Source: Pseudomonas promysalinigenes
Lineage (GTDB): Bacteria; Pseudomonadota; Gammaproteobacteria; Pseudomonadales; Pseudomonadaceae
Length of the DNA stretch: 64,000 bases
NCBI RefSeq assembly: GCF_014269025.2
Contig: NZ_CP077094.1
Span: forward strand, 248,001 to 312,000
Direction: 5' to 3'
The stretch's first letter is position 1; every line of letters begins with the position of its first letter. The translations under genes were made by a program, and so were the position numbers. This document shows, one piece after another, positions 42,905 to 51,496 of this stretch. The notes below the pieces were generated by a model. The model was not told the origin of the DNA, made no database searches, and worked only from the letters and a program-made list of their open reading frames with translations.

Positions 42905-44110
42905 CTATTGGTCACGTTCTGCCAGCAGCAGCAGGTTGCGCGGGGTCAGTGGATAGGCGCAGAAAGTCCCCAAGCGAACATCGTAGCCTTGCTCGCTCAA
43001 GTACAGCGCGCGGTCCAGCACCAGCCACAGTTCCAGCGGGCGACGGAACAGGTTGCGCAACCGCTCCAGGTTGCGCACCTCGGCCAGGCGTTGCCAGCCT
43101 GCGGCCTCCAGCGCGGCCCAGTCCGGGGTGGTGCTGATCGGCACCGCTCGCAGCGCCGCCAGCTCGCGGCAGTACTGCTCGAACGGCTTGGCCAGCCAGG
43201 CCACCGGCAGCGATGGGGTAGGCAGGTATTCATCGCACTGACGCTGTTTGCGTTGCAGCAGGTCGAAGCCCAGGCGGCGGGCCATGGAGCAGTCGCGTTG
43301 GTGGCGCACGCGGGCGCCAGCCGTGACGGTCTCGCTCAGCGGCAGGCCGAGGTCGGTGATGCTCAGGTGCAGCGCCGAACCCTGCGCGGCTGTGGATAAC
43401 GGGTGATAGCGATCGCCGCCGATGCGGTTGTAGCAGCAGGGGGCCACGGCCAGGTGGCGGCAGCCTTGCTGGCTGGCCTCGCGCAGCAGGTGAACGTGCA
43501 GGTCACCGCACGCATGCAGGGCGACCACGCTTTTGTCCTGGCCCAGGTACTGGCGGCTGCCGGTAGCCATGACATCTTGGTGAACATGGTTTGCAGGCAG
43601 GTGATGGTGATCGCTCAGCGCCTGGCCCGCTGCGACCAGTTCGGCGTCGTACTCAAGGCACGTCAGCTGCTGGCCCGGTTGCAGCAAGCGACGGCCCAGG
43701 TGGCCTTTGCCGGCGCACCAGTCCAGCCAATGGCGAGTCTGCTCGCGAAAGCTCACGCGGCGGCTGAAGGCTTCTATCTGCTGCCATTTGCGGCCTGGTA
43801 CATTGGCGTCCAGACGGTGCCCGGCGCTGGGCAGGCCGGTATCCGGGAGCTCGCCCACGGCTGCCAGCTGTTCGGCTTGTGCGGCCAGTTGCGGGAACGG
43901 GGCGGGCAGTTGCGCTGGGGCAACGTCGGCCTCTGCGTCGGCCAAGGTACAGCCGCGCAGATAGGCGGCAAGCTCAGGATGGCTGGCCTCCCAGTCCAGG
44001 CGCAGGGTGGTGAAGGGCCTGGGTTTCCACAGTGCCTGGTGCTCGGTCAGGAACTGGTCGAGGGCCTTGAAGCGGGCATGCAACTGGTGGCTGTGCAGGT
44101 AGCTGGGCAT
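42905..44110 (-). CDS. SAM-dependent methyltransferase (Methyltransf_32 type)
   Basis: A 401-residue protein. The SAM-binding motif HWLDWCAGKGHLGRRLL (about residues 147–163) is followed by LTCLEYDAELVAAGQ, VVALHACGDLHVHLLR and VAPCCYNRIGGDRYHPL, the pattern of the Methyltransf_32 family, whose substrates are mostly unknown. There is no membrane segment; it should be cytoplasmic. It stands alone, with a REP pair upstream at 44147–44224. Length is normal for pseudomonad homologues. Confidence 0.83.
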   Translation of the reverse strand: MPSYLHSHQLHARFKALDQFLTEHQALWKPRPFTTLRLDWEASHPELAAYLRGCTLADAEADVAPAQLPAPFPQLAAQAEQLAAVGELPDTGLPSAGHRLDANVPGRKWQQIEAFSRRVSFREQTRHWLDWCAGKGHLGRRLLQPGQQLTCLEYDAELVAAGQALSDHHHLPANHVHQDVMATGSRQYLGQDKSVVALHACGDLHVHLLREASQQGCRHLAVAPCCYNRIGGDRYHPLSTAAQGSALHLSITDLGLPLSETVTAGARVRHQRDCSMARRLGFDLLQRKQRQCDEYLPTPSLPVAWLAKPFEQYCRELAALRAVPISTTPDWAALEAAGWQRLAEVRNLERLRNLFRRPLELWLVLDRALYLSEQGYDVRLGTFCAYPLTPRNLLLLAERDQ

Positions 44111-44146
44111 GGAGGCTTGAGGCGAGGGTGGGTTTGTCGGGCCTAC

Positions 44147-44224
44147 TCGCGGGGGACCCGCTCCTACAGATGTGCGCTTGGCTCAAGGTTCGCGCACTGG
44201 CTGTGGGAGCGGGTTCACCCGCGA
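44147..44224. repeat. REP pair between methyltransferase and ABC transporter genes
   Basis: TCGCGGGGGACCCGCTCC at 44147 onward is nearly the reverse complement of GGAGCGGGTTCACCCGCGA ending at 44224. The same core as other P. putida REP elements is seen. Confidence 0.7.
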
Positions 44225-44239
44225 ATGCGATAGTACGGC

Positions 44240-44929
44240 TCAGCGGCCCTGGCAGGCGTCCACGCGCAACCAGCGTTCGAGCAGCTTGAAGCCTTGCACC
44301 AACACGAACGAGATCACCAGGTAGAACACACCGGCTGCGAAGAAGATCTCCACCGGCAGGTATGTCCGGGCGATGATGGTACGGGCCATGCCGGTCAGCT
44401 CCAGCAGGGTCACGGTGCTGGCCAGGGCACTGGCCTTGAGCATCAGGATCACTTCGTTGCTGTAGGCCGGCAGGCCGATGCGCGCAGCGCGCGGCAGCAT
44501 GATGTAGAACAGTGTCTTGCCCCGGGACATGCCCAGCGCCCGCGCCGCTTCTATCTCACCTTTGGGGATCGACTGCAGCGCACCGCGCAGGATCTCGGCG
44601 ATGTAGGCAGCGGTGTGCAGCGTCATGGTCAGCACCGTGCACCAGAACGGGTCGCGCAGGTACGGCCACAGCGAGCTGGCGCGCACGGCATCGAACTGGG
44701 CCAGGCCGTAGTACACCAAGAACAGCTGCACCAGCAGCGGCGTGCCGCGGAAGAAGAAGATGTAGCTGAACGGCACCGCGCGTACGTACCAGTGGCGCGA
44801 GGAGCGGGCGATACCCAGGGGGATGGCCAGAATCAACCCGGCGACTACGGCGATGGCCACCAGCTCCAAGGTCAGGGTCGCGCCCTGGGCCAGGCGCGGC
44901 AGCCACTTGATGATGACTTCCCAATTCAT
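44240..44929 (-). CDS. Polar amino-acid ABC transporter permease (HisM type)
   Basis: A 229-residue inner-membrane protein beginning MNWEVIIKWLPRLAQGATLT, with about five membrane segments. The permease signature EAARALGMSRGKTLFYIMLPRA (about 147–168) is the loop that contacts the ATPase. It overlaps the sister permease gene by ATGA. Together with the genes to 47213 it forms a basic-amino-acid importer of the histidine/lysine/arginine/ornithine kind. A longer frame from 45175 overlaps the sister gene and is not used. Confidence 0.87.
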   Translation of the reverse strand: MNWEVIIKWLPRLAQGATLTLELVAIAVVAGLILAIPLGIARSSRHWYVRAVPFSYIFFFRGTPLLVQLFLVYYGLAQFDAVRASSLWPYLRDPFWCTVLTMTLHTAAYIAEILRGALQSIPKGEIEAARALGMSRGKTLFYIMLPRAARIGLPAYSNEVILMLKASALASTVTLLELTGMARTIIARTYLPVEIFFAAGVFYLVISFVLVQGFKLLERWLRVDACQGR

Positions 44930-45621
44930 TGTTCGGCCCTCGCAAAGCCGCGAGCGGCGCGTTTTTCCATGAAGTGCATGCCGGTCATGGCAATGATGGT
45001 CAGGCTCAGGTAAATGCAGGCGGCAACCATGTAGAAGGTGAATGGCTGTTTGGTCACGGTCACGCCGATCTGGGCATGGCGCATGATTTCTTCCAGGCCG
45101 ATCACCGATACCAGCGCGGTGTCCTTCATCAGGATCATGAACAGGTTGCCAAGGCCGGGCAGGGCGATGCGCCACATCTGCGGCAGGATGATCCGCGACA
45201 GAATACGGCCCTTGGAAAGGCCCAGCGCCATGCCGGCTTCACGGTGGCCCTTGGGGATGGCCAGGATCGCGCCACGGAACACTTCTGTGGCGTAGGCGCC
45301 AAAGCACAGCCCCAGGGCAATCACGCCAGCGGCGAAGGCACTGAGTTCCAGGCCCGGCATGTTCAGGGCTTCGCCCAGGGCGTTCATCACCCCAACGGTG
45401 CCGAAATAGATGAGCAGCACCCATAGCAGCTCGGGCACGCCGCGTACCAGGGTGGAGTAAAAGCCGCCCAGCCACCGCAGTGGCGTGACGGTAGATGTTT
45501 TGGCCAGGGCGCCGAGCAGGCCCAGCACCAGCCCCAGCAGCAAAGCGCAAAGCGCCAGTTTTACGGTCATCAGCGTGCCAGCCATCATGGCCGGGCCGAA
45601 TCCGTGCAGGTCGATATTCAT
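44926..45621 (-). CDS. Polar amino-acid ABC transporter permease (HisQ type)
   Basis: A 231-residue inner-membrane protein beginning MNIDLHGFGPAMMAGTLMTV with several membrane segments and the ATPase-contact loop EAGMALGLSKGRILSRIILPQM. It pairs with the HisM-type permease as a heterodimer channel. It follows the binding-protein gene by 54 bases on the minus strand. Confidence 0.87.
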   Translation of the reverse strand: MNIDLHGFGPAMMAGTLMTVKLALCALLLGLVLGLLGALAKTSTVTPLRWLGGFYSTLVRGVPELLWVLLIYFGTVGVMNALGEALNMPGLELSAFAAGVIALGLCFGAYATEVFRGAILAIPKGHREAGMALGLSKGRILSRIILPQMWRIALPGLGNLFMILMKDTALVSVIGLEEIMRHAQIGVTVTKQPFTFYMVAACIYLSLTIIAMTGMHFMEKRAARGFARAEQ

Positions 45622-45675
45622 GGGCAGGTCATTCTAGGGACTGGCGCGCCGCATGGGCGCGCCGGTCAGGGTGGG

Positions 45676-46428
45676 TCACTCGATGCTGAACGGGAAGTAC
45701 TTGTCGTTGATCTTCTTGTACGTACCGTCGGCTTTGATTTCTGCCAGGGCTTTGTTCAACTCGTCGCGCAGCTTGGTGTCACCTTTGCGCACGGCGATAC
45801 CGATTTTGTCGCTGTCCATCACCGGCTCGCCCTTGAACTCGAAGTTCATGCCGTCTTTGCTCTTGAGCCACTCGTACTGCACATACTTGTCGGCCAGGAT
45901 GCCATCGATGCGGCCAGACACCAGGTCCAGGTAGGCGTTTTCCTGGGTGTCGTAGAGCTTGACCTCTACATCCGGGTAGTTGTCTTCAAGGTAGGTGCCG
46001 GCCAGGGTGGCGCGCTGGGTGCCGATCACCTTGCCCTTGAGCGAAGCCTTGTCAGTCTTGAAGTCGACGTTCTTCGGTGCGATGAACTGCAGCTTGTTGG
46101 AGTAGTACGGGTCGGTGAAATCGACCGCCTGCTTGCGCTCGTCGGTGATCGACAGCGACGACACCAGGAAGTCGAACTTCTTGGCGTTCAGGGCTGGGAT
46201 GATGCCGTCCCAGTCGGAGGTCACCACCGAGCATTCGACCTTCATCTTGGCGCACAGGGCGTCGCCGATGTCTTTGTCGAAGCCGACGACGTTACCGCTG
46301 GCATCCTTGTTGTTGAACGGTGGGTAGGCGGCTTCGATACCCATGCGCAGTTTTTCCGCGGCCATGGCGTTTGCCGACATCACCAGGGTGGCAGCGGCTG
46401 CCAGGAGGAACTTCTTGTAAGTGTGCAT
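45676..46428 (-). CDS. Periplasmic amino-acid-binding protein of the ABC transporter
   Basis: A 250-residue protein with a signal peptide (MHTYKKFLLAAAATLVMSAN, then AMA) and the solute-binding family 3 start LRMGIEAAYPPFNNKDASGN. VGFDKDIGDALCAKMKVEC and FDFLVSSLSITDERKQAVDF follow, the sequence type of the LAO/histidine-binding proteins. It delivers a basic amino acid, probably arginine, ornithine or histidine, to the membrane complex; the exact ligand is not decided. GGAG before 46428 supports the start. Confidence 0.88.
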   Translation of the reverse strand: MHTYKKFLLAAAATLVMSANAMAAEKLRMGIEAAYPPFNNKDASGNVVGFDKDIGDALCAKMKVECSVVTSDWDGIIPALNAKKFDFLVSSLSITDERKQAVDFTDPYYSNKLQFIAPKNVDFKTDKASLKGKVIGTQRATLAGTYLEDNYPDVEVKLYDTQENAYLDLVSGRIDGILADKYVQYEWLKSKDGMNFEFKGEPVMDSDKIGIAVRKGDTKLRDELNKALAEIKADGTYKKINDKYFPFSIE

Positions 46429-46439
46429 GTATTGCTCCG

Positions 46440-47213
46440 TTAGCGGTGGCTGGACATGAATTGCTTGCAACGCGCCGAGGTCGGGTTTTCGAAGACCTGC
46501 TGTGGCGATCCTTGCTCTTCAACCAGGCCCTGGTGCAGGAAGACCACTTCACTGGACACCTGGCGGGCAAAGTTCATCTCGTGCGTCACCAGCAGCATGG
46601 TACGGCCTTCTTCGGCCAATGCGCGGATAACGTTAAGCACTTCCTGGACCATTTCCGGATCGAGCGCCGAAGTTGGCTCGTCGAACAGAATCACCTTGGG
46701 CCTCATGGCCAGGGTACGGGCGATGGCAGCACGCTGTTGCTGGCCACCGGAAAGCTGGGCGGGGTAGCTGTGACGCTTGTCGTAGATGCCAACCTTGTTC
46801 AGCAGGGCTTCGGCCGCTTCGGTGGCCTCGGCCTTGCTCTGGCCAAGCACCCGGCGTGGCGCCTCGATGATGTTGTCGAGGATCGACATGTGCGGCCACA
46901 GGTTGAAGTTCTGGAAGACAAAGCCGATTTCGCTGCGCAGGCGGTTGATCTGGCGGTTGTCGGCGGCGATCAGGTCGCCGTTCTTTGCGGCCTTGAGCTT
47001 GAGGCTCTCGCCGGCAACCAGGATTTCGCCCTGGTGGGGGTTTTCCAGCAGGTTGATGCAGCGCAGCAGGGTGGACTTGCCGGAGCCGGACGACCCCAGG
47101 ATGGAGATCACGTCACCGTCGCGCGCGGTCAGCGATATGCCTTTGAGAATTTCCTGCTCGCCGTAGCGTTTGTGCAAATTGCGGATTTCCAGCGCGGGCG
47201 TGGCCTGGGCCAT
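46440..47213 (-). CDS. ATP-binding protein of the basic amino-acid ABC transporter (HisP type)
   Basis: A 257-residue ATPase. Walker A is GSSGSGKST, the Q-loop is [17 protein letters not shown], the signature is LSGGQQQR, and Walker B is [14 protein letters not shown] followed by the H-loop [10 protein letters not shown]. Sequence and length match HisP/ArtP-type subunits. It is the first gene of the four-gene operon, with the order ATPase, binding protein, two permeases. Confidence 0.9.
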   Translation of the reverse strand: MAQATPALEIRNLHKRYGEQEILKGISLTARDGDVISILGSSGSGKSTLLRCINLLENPHQGEILVAGESLKLKAAKNGDLIAADNRQINRLRSEIGFVFQNFNLWPHMSILDNIIEAPRRVLGQSKAEATEAAEALLNKVGIYDKRHSYPAQLSGGQQQRAAIARTLAMRPKVILFDEPTSALDPEMVQEVLNVIRALAEEGRTMLLVTHEMNFARQVSSEVVFLHQGLVEEQGSPQQVFENPTSARCKQFMSSHR

Positions 47214-47843
47214 GTGCGGTCCTCATGTGATCGGGTGCGTTCCCAGCTGTTGGCGGCCTTCCTGGCGAGCGCCACGCTAGCATAGCGGCATTGGACGGCC
47301 AACAGGGTCGCAGGGGGCTCAAGGCTTTGCCGGGGCAGTTTGTCGCATCGTTGCAGTGCAACGTCGCGCAGATGTCCGCAAAGGGGCGCGCCGGCTCCAT
47401 TGCCTTGATGAAAAAAGGCGCGATGGTGCCATTTTTGGCCGGTGCTGGGAAGCTGTTTTAGCCCTGTCGCTCAGTGGCGCGGGGCCAGGCAGGTGCGACT
47501 GGGGCATCTGAAGTTGAGGTATTGGGTTGTACCTGGGGTTGCACTAATGTGCTTTGCAGTGGTGCATAGGTGTTACCTAGGAGCACCTTTGGTGCGTTTG
47601 TAAGTGGGTATTTCAGTAATCCATCGTTTGCAGCTTCCTTCAACGGCCTTTCGGTCAAACCCTGGCCGAATGGGCTGCAAACCGCGCCCTACAAGGGGTA
47701 ATGGGGCTGTCAGACGAATGTACCTCATACCTGGCGCGCTAATTGCGAGTAGCCATACGCCGATTGCAGCGATGCCTAGGTCAACCCCAGGTGCGCTCTG
47801 TTTCCGCAGTCGGCGTGGTCCACTCCTTACAAAGGTAGTTTTG
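47214..47843. other. 630-base divergent intergenic region between the amino-acid transporter and gabP
   Basis: No credible gene. It contains a perfect 15-base palindrome CGTTGCA-G-TGCAACG at 47349–47363, 136 bases before the ABC ATPase start, which may be an operator. Further TGCA-containing words lie at about 47534–47566. I see no clear sigma-70 or sigma-54 promoter. Confidence 0.4.
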
Positions 47844-49229
47844 ATGAGCGGTAACAATTCCAATGACCTCGCTCAGGGGCTCAAACAACGGCATGTCACC
47901 ATGCTGTCCATTGCTGGCGTCATCGGCGCCGGTCTTTTCGTAGGTTCCGGCCACGCCATCGCAGCCGCCGGCCCGGCCGTGCTGCTGGCCTATGCCGCCG
48001 CCGGCACCTTGGTGGTGCTGGTCATGCGCATGCTGGGCGAAATGGCTGTCGCCTCGCCGGATACCGGGTCTTTCTCCACCTATGCCGACCGCGCCATTGG
48101 CCGTTGGGCTGGCTTCACAATCGGTTGGTTGTACTGGTGGTTCTGGGTGCTGGTCATTCCTTTGGAGGCCAACGCAGCGGCGGCCATCCTTCACGCTTGG
48201 TTCCCGTCTGTGGACCTGTGGGCCTTCTCCCTGCTTATTACCCTGGCGCTGACCCTGACCAACCTGTGCAGCGTGAAGAATTACGGTGAGTTCGAGTTCT
48301 GGTTCGCCTTGCTCAAGGTGCTGGCCATCATCGGCTTCATCGTGGTCGGTTGCATCGCCATGTTCGGCTTCGTGCCAAGCAGCCAGGTCAGCGGTGCTTC
48401 GCATCTGTTCGATACCCAGGGCTTCATGCCCAATGGCTTGGGCGCTGTGCTTGCGGCCATGCTGACCACCATGTTCTCGTTCATGGGCACCGAAATCGTC
48501 ACCATCGCAGCTGCCGAATCGAAAGACCCAGGCAAGCAGATCAGCCGTGCCACCAACTCGGTGATCTGGCGTATCTGCCTGTTCTACCTGGTGTCGATCT
48601 TCTTGGTGGTGGCGCTGGTGCCTTGGAATGACCCGGCCCTGGCCGAAGTGGGTTCCTATCAGACAGTGCTCAGCCGTATCGGCGTGCCGAATGCCAAGTT
48701 GATCGTCGACATCGTGGTGTTGGTCGCTGTCACCAGCTGCTTGAACTCGGCGCTGTACACGTCTTCGCGGATGTTGTTCTCGCTCAGCAAACGTGGCGAC
48801 GCTCCGGCCATTGCCCAGCGCACCACCAAGGCCGCCACGCCCCATGTGGCCGTGCTGCTGTCCACCGCTGCGGCATTCCTTTGCGTGTTCGCCAACTACG
48901 TGGCGCCGGCGCAGGTATTCGAGTTCTTGCTGGCAAGCTCTGGCGCCATCGCGCTGCTGGTGTACCTGGTGATTGCGGTGTCGCAGCTGCGCATGCGTAG
49001 CCAGCGCGAAGCCCGCGGCGAGAAGATCGTGTTCAAGATGTGGCTGTTCCCGGGCCTGACCTGGGCGACCATTGCCTTCATCGTTGCCGTGCTGGCGGTG
49101 ATGGCACTGCGTGAGGATCACCGGGCCGAGATCATCGCGACTGCGCTGCTGAGCATTGGCGTGGTGGCGGCGGGCTTGCTGGTGCACCGCAAGCGTGAAG
49201 CAGCCGCGCGGGTGGCGCTGGACAACTGA
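47844..49229 (+). CDS. gabP: GabP, 4-aminobutyrate permease
   Basis: A 461-residue amino-acid/polyamine/organocation permease beginning MSGNNSNDLAQGLKQRHVTM. The first helix carries the family motif SIAGVIGAGLFVGSGHAIAAAG, and about twelve membrane segments follow. Similarity to GabP and CycA-type transporters is strong; the GABA assignment follows P. putida gene order. AAAGGT precedes the ATG at 47844. A long upstream in-frame extension lacks any start signal. A strong terminator follows. Confidence 0.85.
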   Translation: MSGNNSNDLAQGLKQRHVTMLSIAGVIGAGLFVGSGHAIAAAGPAVLLAYAAAGTLVVLVMRMLGEMAVASPDTGSFSTYADRAIGRWAGFTIGWLYWWFWVLVIPLEANAAAAILHAWFPSVDLWAFSLLITLALTLTNLCSVKNYGEFEFWFALLKVLAIIGFIVVGCIAMFGFVPSSQVSGASHLFDTQGFMPNGLGAVLAAMLTTMFSFMGTEIVTIAAAESKDPGKQISRATNSVIWRICLFYLVSIFLVVALVPWNDPALAEVGSYQTVLSRIGVPNAKLIVDIVVLVAVTSCLNSALYTSSRMLFSLSKRGDAPAIAQRTTKAATPHVAVLLSTAAAFLCVFANYVAPAQVFEFLLASSGAIALLVYLVIAVSQLRMRSQREARGEKIVFKMWLFPGLTWATIAFIVAVLAVMALREDHRAEIIATALLSIGVVAAGLLVHRKREAAARVALDN

Positions 49230-49247
49230 TTCGCGCTGTTTGAAATG

Positions 49248-49285
49248 AAAAGGCCGCGTCCTTGTCAGGGCGCGGCCTTTTTTTT
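49248..49285 (+). terminator. Terminator of gabP
   Basis: AAAAGGCCGCG (49248–49258) and CGCGGCCTTTT (49271–49281), followed by further T. Confidence 0.92.
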
Positions 49286-49315
49286 CCCGCAAGCCTAAAG
49301 GCTCAAAGCAAGACG

Positions 49316-49759
49316 TCAGCCGAACTGCTTCTGCTGTTGCTGCTGCTTAGCCACCAGCTCGGAGGCGGCGATGTAAGCTTGCTGGAACTCATCGCTCTCC
49401 AGCCAGGCCATGGTGGTGTCCTCGTCGGCGCCGTCCAGCCAGGTGCGGTAGGCGTTGAACACCAGCACGATGTAGTCGGTGGCGTGCTCTTCTTTGTGGC
49501 CTTTGAGTACCAGGGCCAGCAGCGGGTCCACCAGGAACACCGAGATCATCGCCACCAGGCTGGTTTCCTGGGCGGCCTTCATCTTCTCGAACAGCTCTTT
49601 GTAGCTGTCGGTCTCCATGGCCTTATTGAACACCTGCTCGATGCTCGCGCTGTCACCGGCACTGGCCTTGACTGCCTGGCCGCTGCGCACCATGCGGTTC
49701 TGCTTGGCCTTGCTGGCGGCGCGCTTGGCGCGTTTCTGTTGCTTTGACGTGGTGGCCAT
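49316..49759 (-). CDS. Conserved-looking Pseudomonas protein, function unknown
   Basis: A 147-residue protein with a lysine/arginine-rich N-terminus (MATTSKQQKRAKRAASKAKQ), a helical middle (MISVFLVDPLLALVLKGHKE) and a glutamine-rich end (AKQQQQQKQFG). The N-terminus looks suited to nucleic-acid contact. I do not recognise a family. It faces gabP across a terminator and is not in an operon. The frame is GC-rich and codon-typical, so it is probably real. Confidence 0.7.
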   Translation of the reverse strand: MATTSKQQKRAKRAASKAKQNRMVRSGQAVKASAGDSASIEQVFNKAMETDSYKELFEKMKAAQETSLVAMISVFLVDPLLALVLKGHKEEHATDYIVLVFNAYRTWLDGADEDTTMAWLESDEFQQAYIAASELVAKQQQQQKQFG

Positions 49760-49920
49760 GGCTCATCCTGGGGGTGTTCTGAAAGTGCGCGTATTGAAGC
49801 GCAGCCGCCCAGGCTATTCAACTGGCTAGCGGTGTTGCTTGGTTTTGCTCAAGCGGCGGGGGAGAGGCCAGGTTTCAATGGCCAACAGGGTCGGTACTTC
49901 ACGAAGGTAAAATCCCAGAC

Positions 49921-49953
49921 AACAAAAAACCCGCACTGGGCGGGTTTCTTGTT
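49921..49953 (-). terminator. Terminator of tRNA-Phe
   Basis: AACAAAAAACCCGC and GCGGGTTTCTTGTT around the loop; on the minus strand the T tract follows the stem. Confidence 0.85.
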
Positions 49954-49993
49954 GTCGCTTCGGGTAACTTTGCAACCACCAGAAGCTTGAAGG

Positions 49994-50069
49994 TGGTGCC
50001 CAGAGACGGAGTCGAACCGCCGACACGAGGATTTTCAATCCTCTGCTCTACCGACTGAGCTATCTGGGC
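49994..50069 (-). tRNA. tRNA-Phe (GAA anticodon)
   Basis: A 76-base cloverleaf with encoded CCA. Acceptor stem is GCCCAGA / TCTGGGC plus A, anticodon arm GAGGA-TTGAAAA-TCCTC (anticodon GAA), T-arm CGGTTCGACTCCG. Confidence 0.97.
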
Positions 50070-50159
50070 GACGAGGTGAATTAAATAGATTTTCTGACCG
50101 CCCGTCAACGACTTTTTGAAAAAATTTTAAATTAATTCCGTCGCTTACGATCCGTGGGG

Positions 50160-50432
50160 TCATTCGGCCGGTGGAACGTAACCTTCGGCCTGAGCGTATT
50201 CCTCGCCCGCGAAAAACTTGTCCATCTCGACCTGGAGGAATTTGCGGTCCTCGCCGTTCATCATGTTCAGGCGCTTCTCATTGATCAGCATGGTCTGGTG
50301 TTTCTTCCAGTCTTCCCAAGCCTTTTCCGAGATGTGGTCATAGATGTCCTGACCTTTTGCGCCAGGGTACGGCGGGCGGGCCAGGCCTGGGAGTTCTTCT
50401 TTGTATTTGCGGCACATCACGGTGCGGGTCAT
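50160..50432 (-). CDS. yggX: YggX, Fe(II)-trafficking/oxidative damage protection protein
   Basis: A 90-residue protein ([20 protein letters not shown] … [20 protein letters not shown]) with the conserved single Cys at residue 7 and the helical C-terminal half of YggX. It protects iron–sulfur proteins, including MutY, against oxidation. Its ATG overlaps the mutY stop, which makes physical and functional sense because MutY carries a [4Fe–4S] cluster. Confidence 0.95.
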   Translation of the reverse strand: MTRTVMCRKYKEELPGLARPPYPGAKGQDIYDHISEKAWEDWKKHQTMLINEKRLNMMNGEDRKFLQVEMDKFFAGEEYAQAEGYVPPAE

Positions 50433-51496
50433 TGGGCTTCTCCTGCAATCAGTTCGTCGGCCGCGCGTTTGAGCAGCTTCTTGACCGGGGCGGCGAGGCC
50501 CAGGCGCGGCGGGGTGGCGAGGTTATACCAGAGCCAGTCGGCCTCGGCCACGTGCTGGCCGACCGGGTCGACGCGCACAAGCCACGGTTCGATCGCCAGC
50601 TGGAAGTGGCTGAAGGTGTGGGTCAGGCCTTCCAGCGCACGGCTGCCAGCCAAGCGCAGGCCGTGCTGGTAGGCGAGGTCATCGAGCTGGCCGATGTCGT
50701 CCAGCTCCGGCAGGCTCCACAGGCCGCCCCATAGGCCGCTGGAAGGGCGGCGATAGAGCAGGATGGCGCCTTCGTGGTTGGCCAGCAGCGGCATCAGCGT
50801 GCGGCGCTGGGGCAGCGCCTTGCGTGGCTTGGGCTCGGGGTAGCGGGTTTCTTCGCCGTGCAGGTGCGCTTCACAGCCGCGCTGCAACGGGCAGATCAGG
50901 CAGCTGGGCTTGGTGCGTGTGCACAGCGTCGCCCCCATATCCATCATCGCCTGGGTGTAATGGTTGGCGCGCTGCTGCGGGGTGAACCGCTCGGCGGTGG
51001 CCCACAGTTGGTTGGCCACCTTGGGCTCGCCGGGGTAACCGGCCTGGGCGGTATAGCGGGCCAGCACGCGCTTGACGTTGCCATCGAGAATCGGTGCACG
51101 GATGCCCATGCTGATGCTGGCAATGGCCCCGGCGGTGGAGCGGCCAATGCCGGGCAGCTCGGTGAGCTGCTCGACGCTACGGGGGAATTCACCGCCATGC
51201 TGTTCGACGATGATCTTCGCGGCCTTCTGCAGGTTGCGCGCGCGGGTGTAGTAGCCAAGCCCGGTCCACAGGTGCAGCACTTCGTCCTCCGGCGCTTGCG
51301 CCAGGGCCTGCACGGTCGGCAGGGCCTGCATGAAGCGGTCGAAGTAGTTGAGCACGGTGCTGACCTGAGTCTGCTGCAGCATGATTTCCGAGACCCATAC
51401 CCGATAGGGGTTGATGCCCTGTTGCCAGGGCAGGTCGTGGCGACCGTGCTGGTCGTACCAGTCCAGCACGGCGCTGGAGAACTGCGTGGGGGTCAT
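50429..51496 (-). CDS. mutY: MutY, adenine DNA glycosylase
   Basis: A 355-residue protein. The catalytic Glu lies in [14 protein letters not shown], the helix-hairpin-helix is [16 protein letters not shown] with catalytic Asp in [12 protein letters not shown], and the [4Fe–4S] cysteines are [19 protein letters not shown]-terminal Nudix-like domain (about 230–350) recognises 8-oxoguanine. It removes adenine mispaired with 8-oxoguanine. It overlaps yggX downstream and the AsmA-family gene upstream by four bases each. Confidence 0.96.
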   Translation of the reverse strand: MTPTQFSSAVLDWYDQHGRHDLPWQQGINPYRVWVSEIMLQQTQVSTVLNYFDRFMQALPTVQALAQAPEDEVLHLWTGLGYYTRARNLQKAAKIIVEQHGGEFPRSVEQLTELPGIGRSTAGAIASISMGIRAPILDGNVKRVLARYTAQAGYPGEPKVANQLWATAERFTPQQRANHYTQAMMDMGATLCTRTKPSCLICPLQRGCEAHLHGEETRYPEPKPRKALPQRRTLMPLLANHEGAILLYRRPSSGLWGGLWSLPELDDIGQLDDLAYQHGLRLAGSRALEGLTHTFSHFQLAIEPWLVRVDPVGQHVAEADWLWYNLATPPRLGLAAPVKKLLKRAADELIAGEAQ

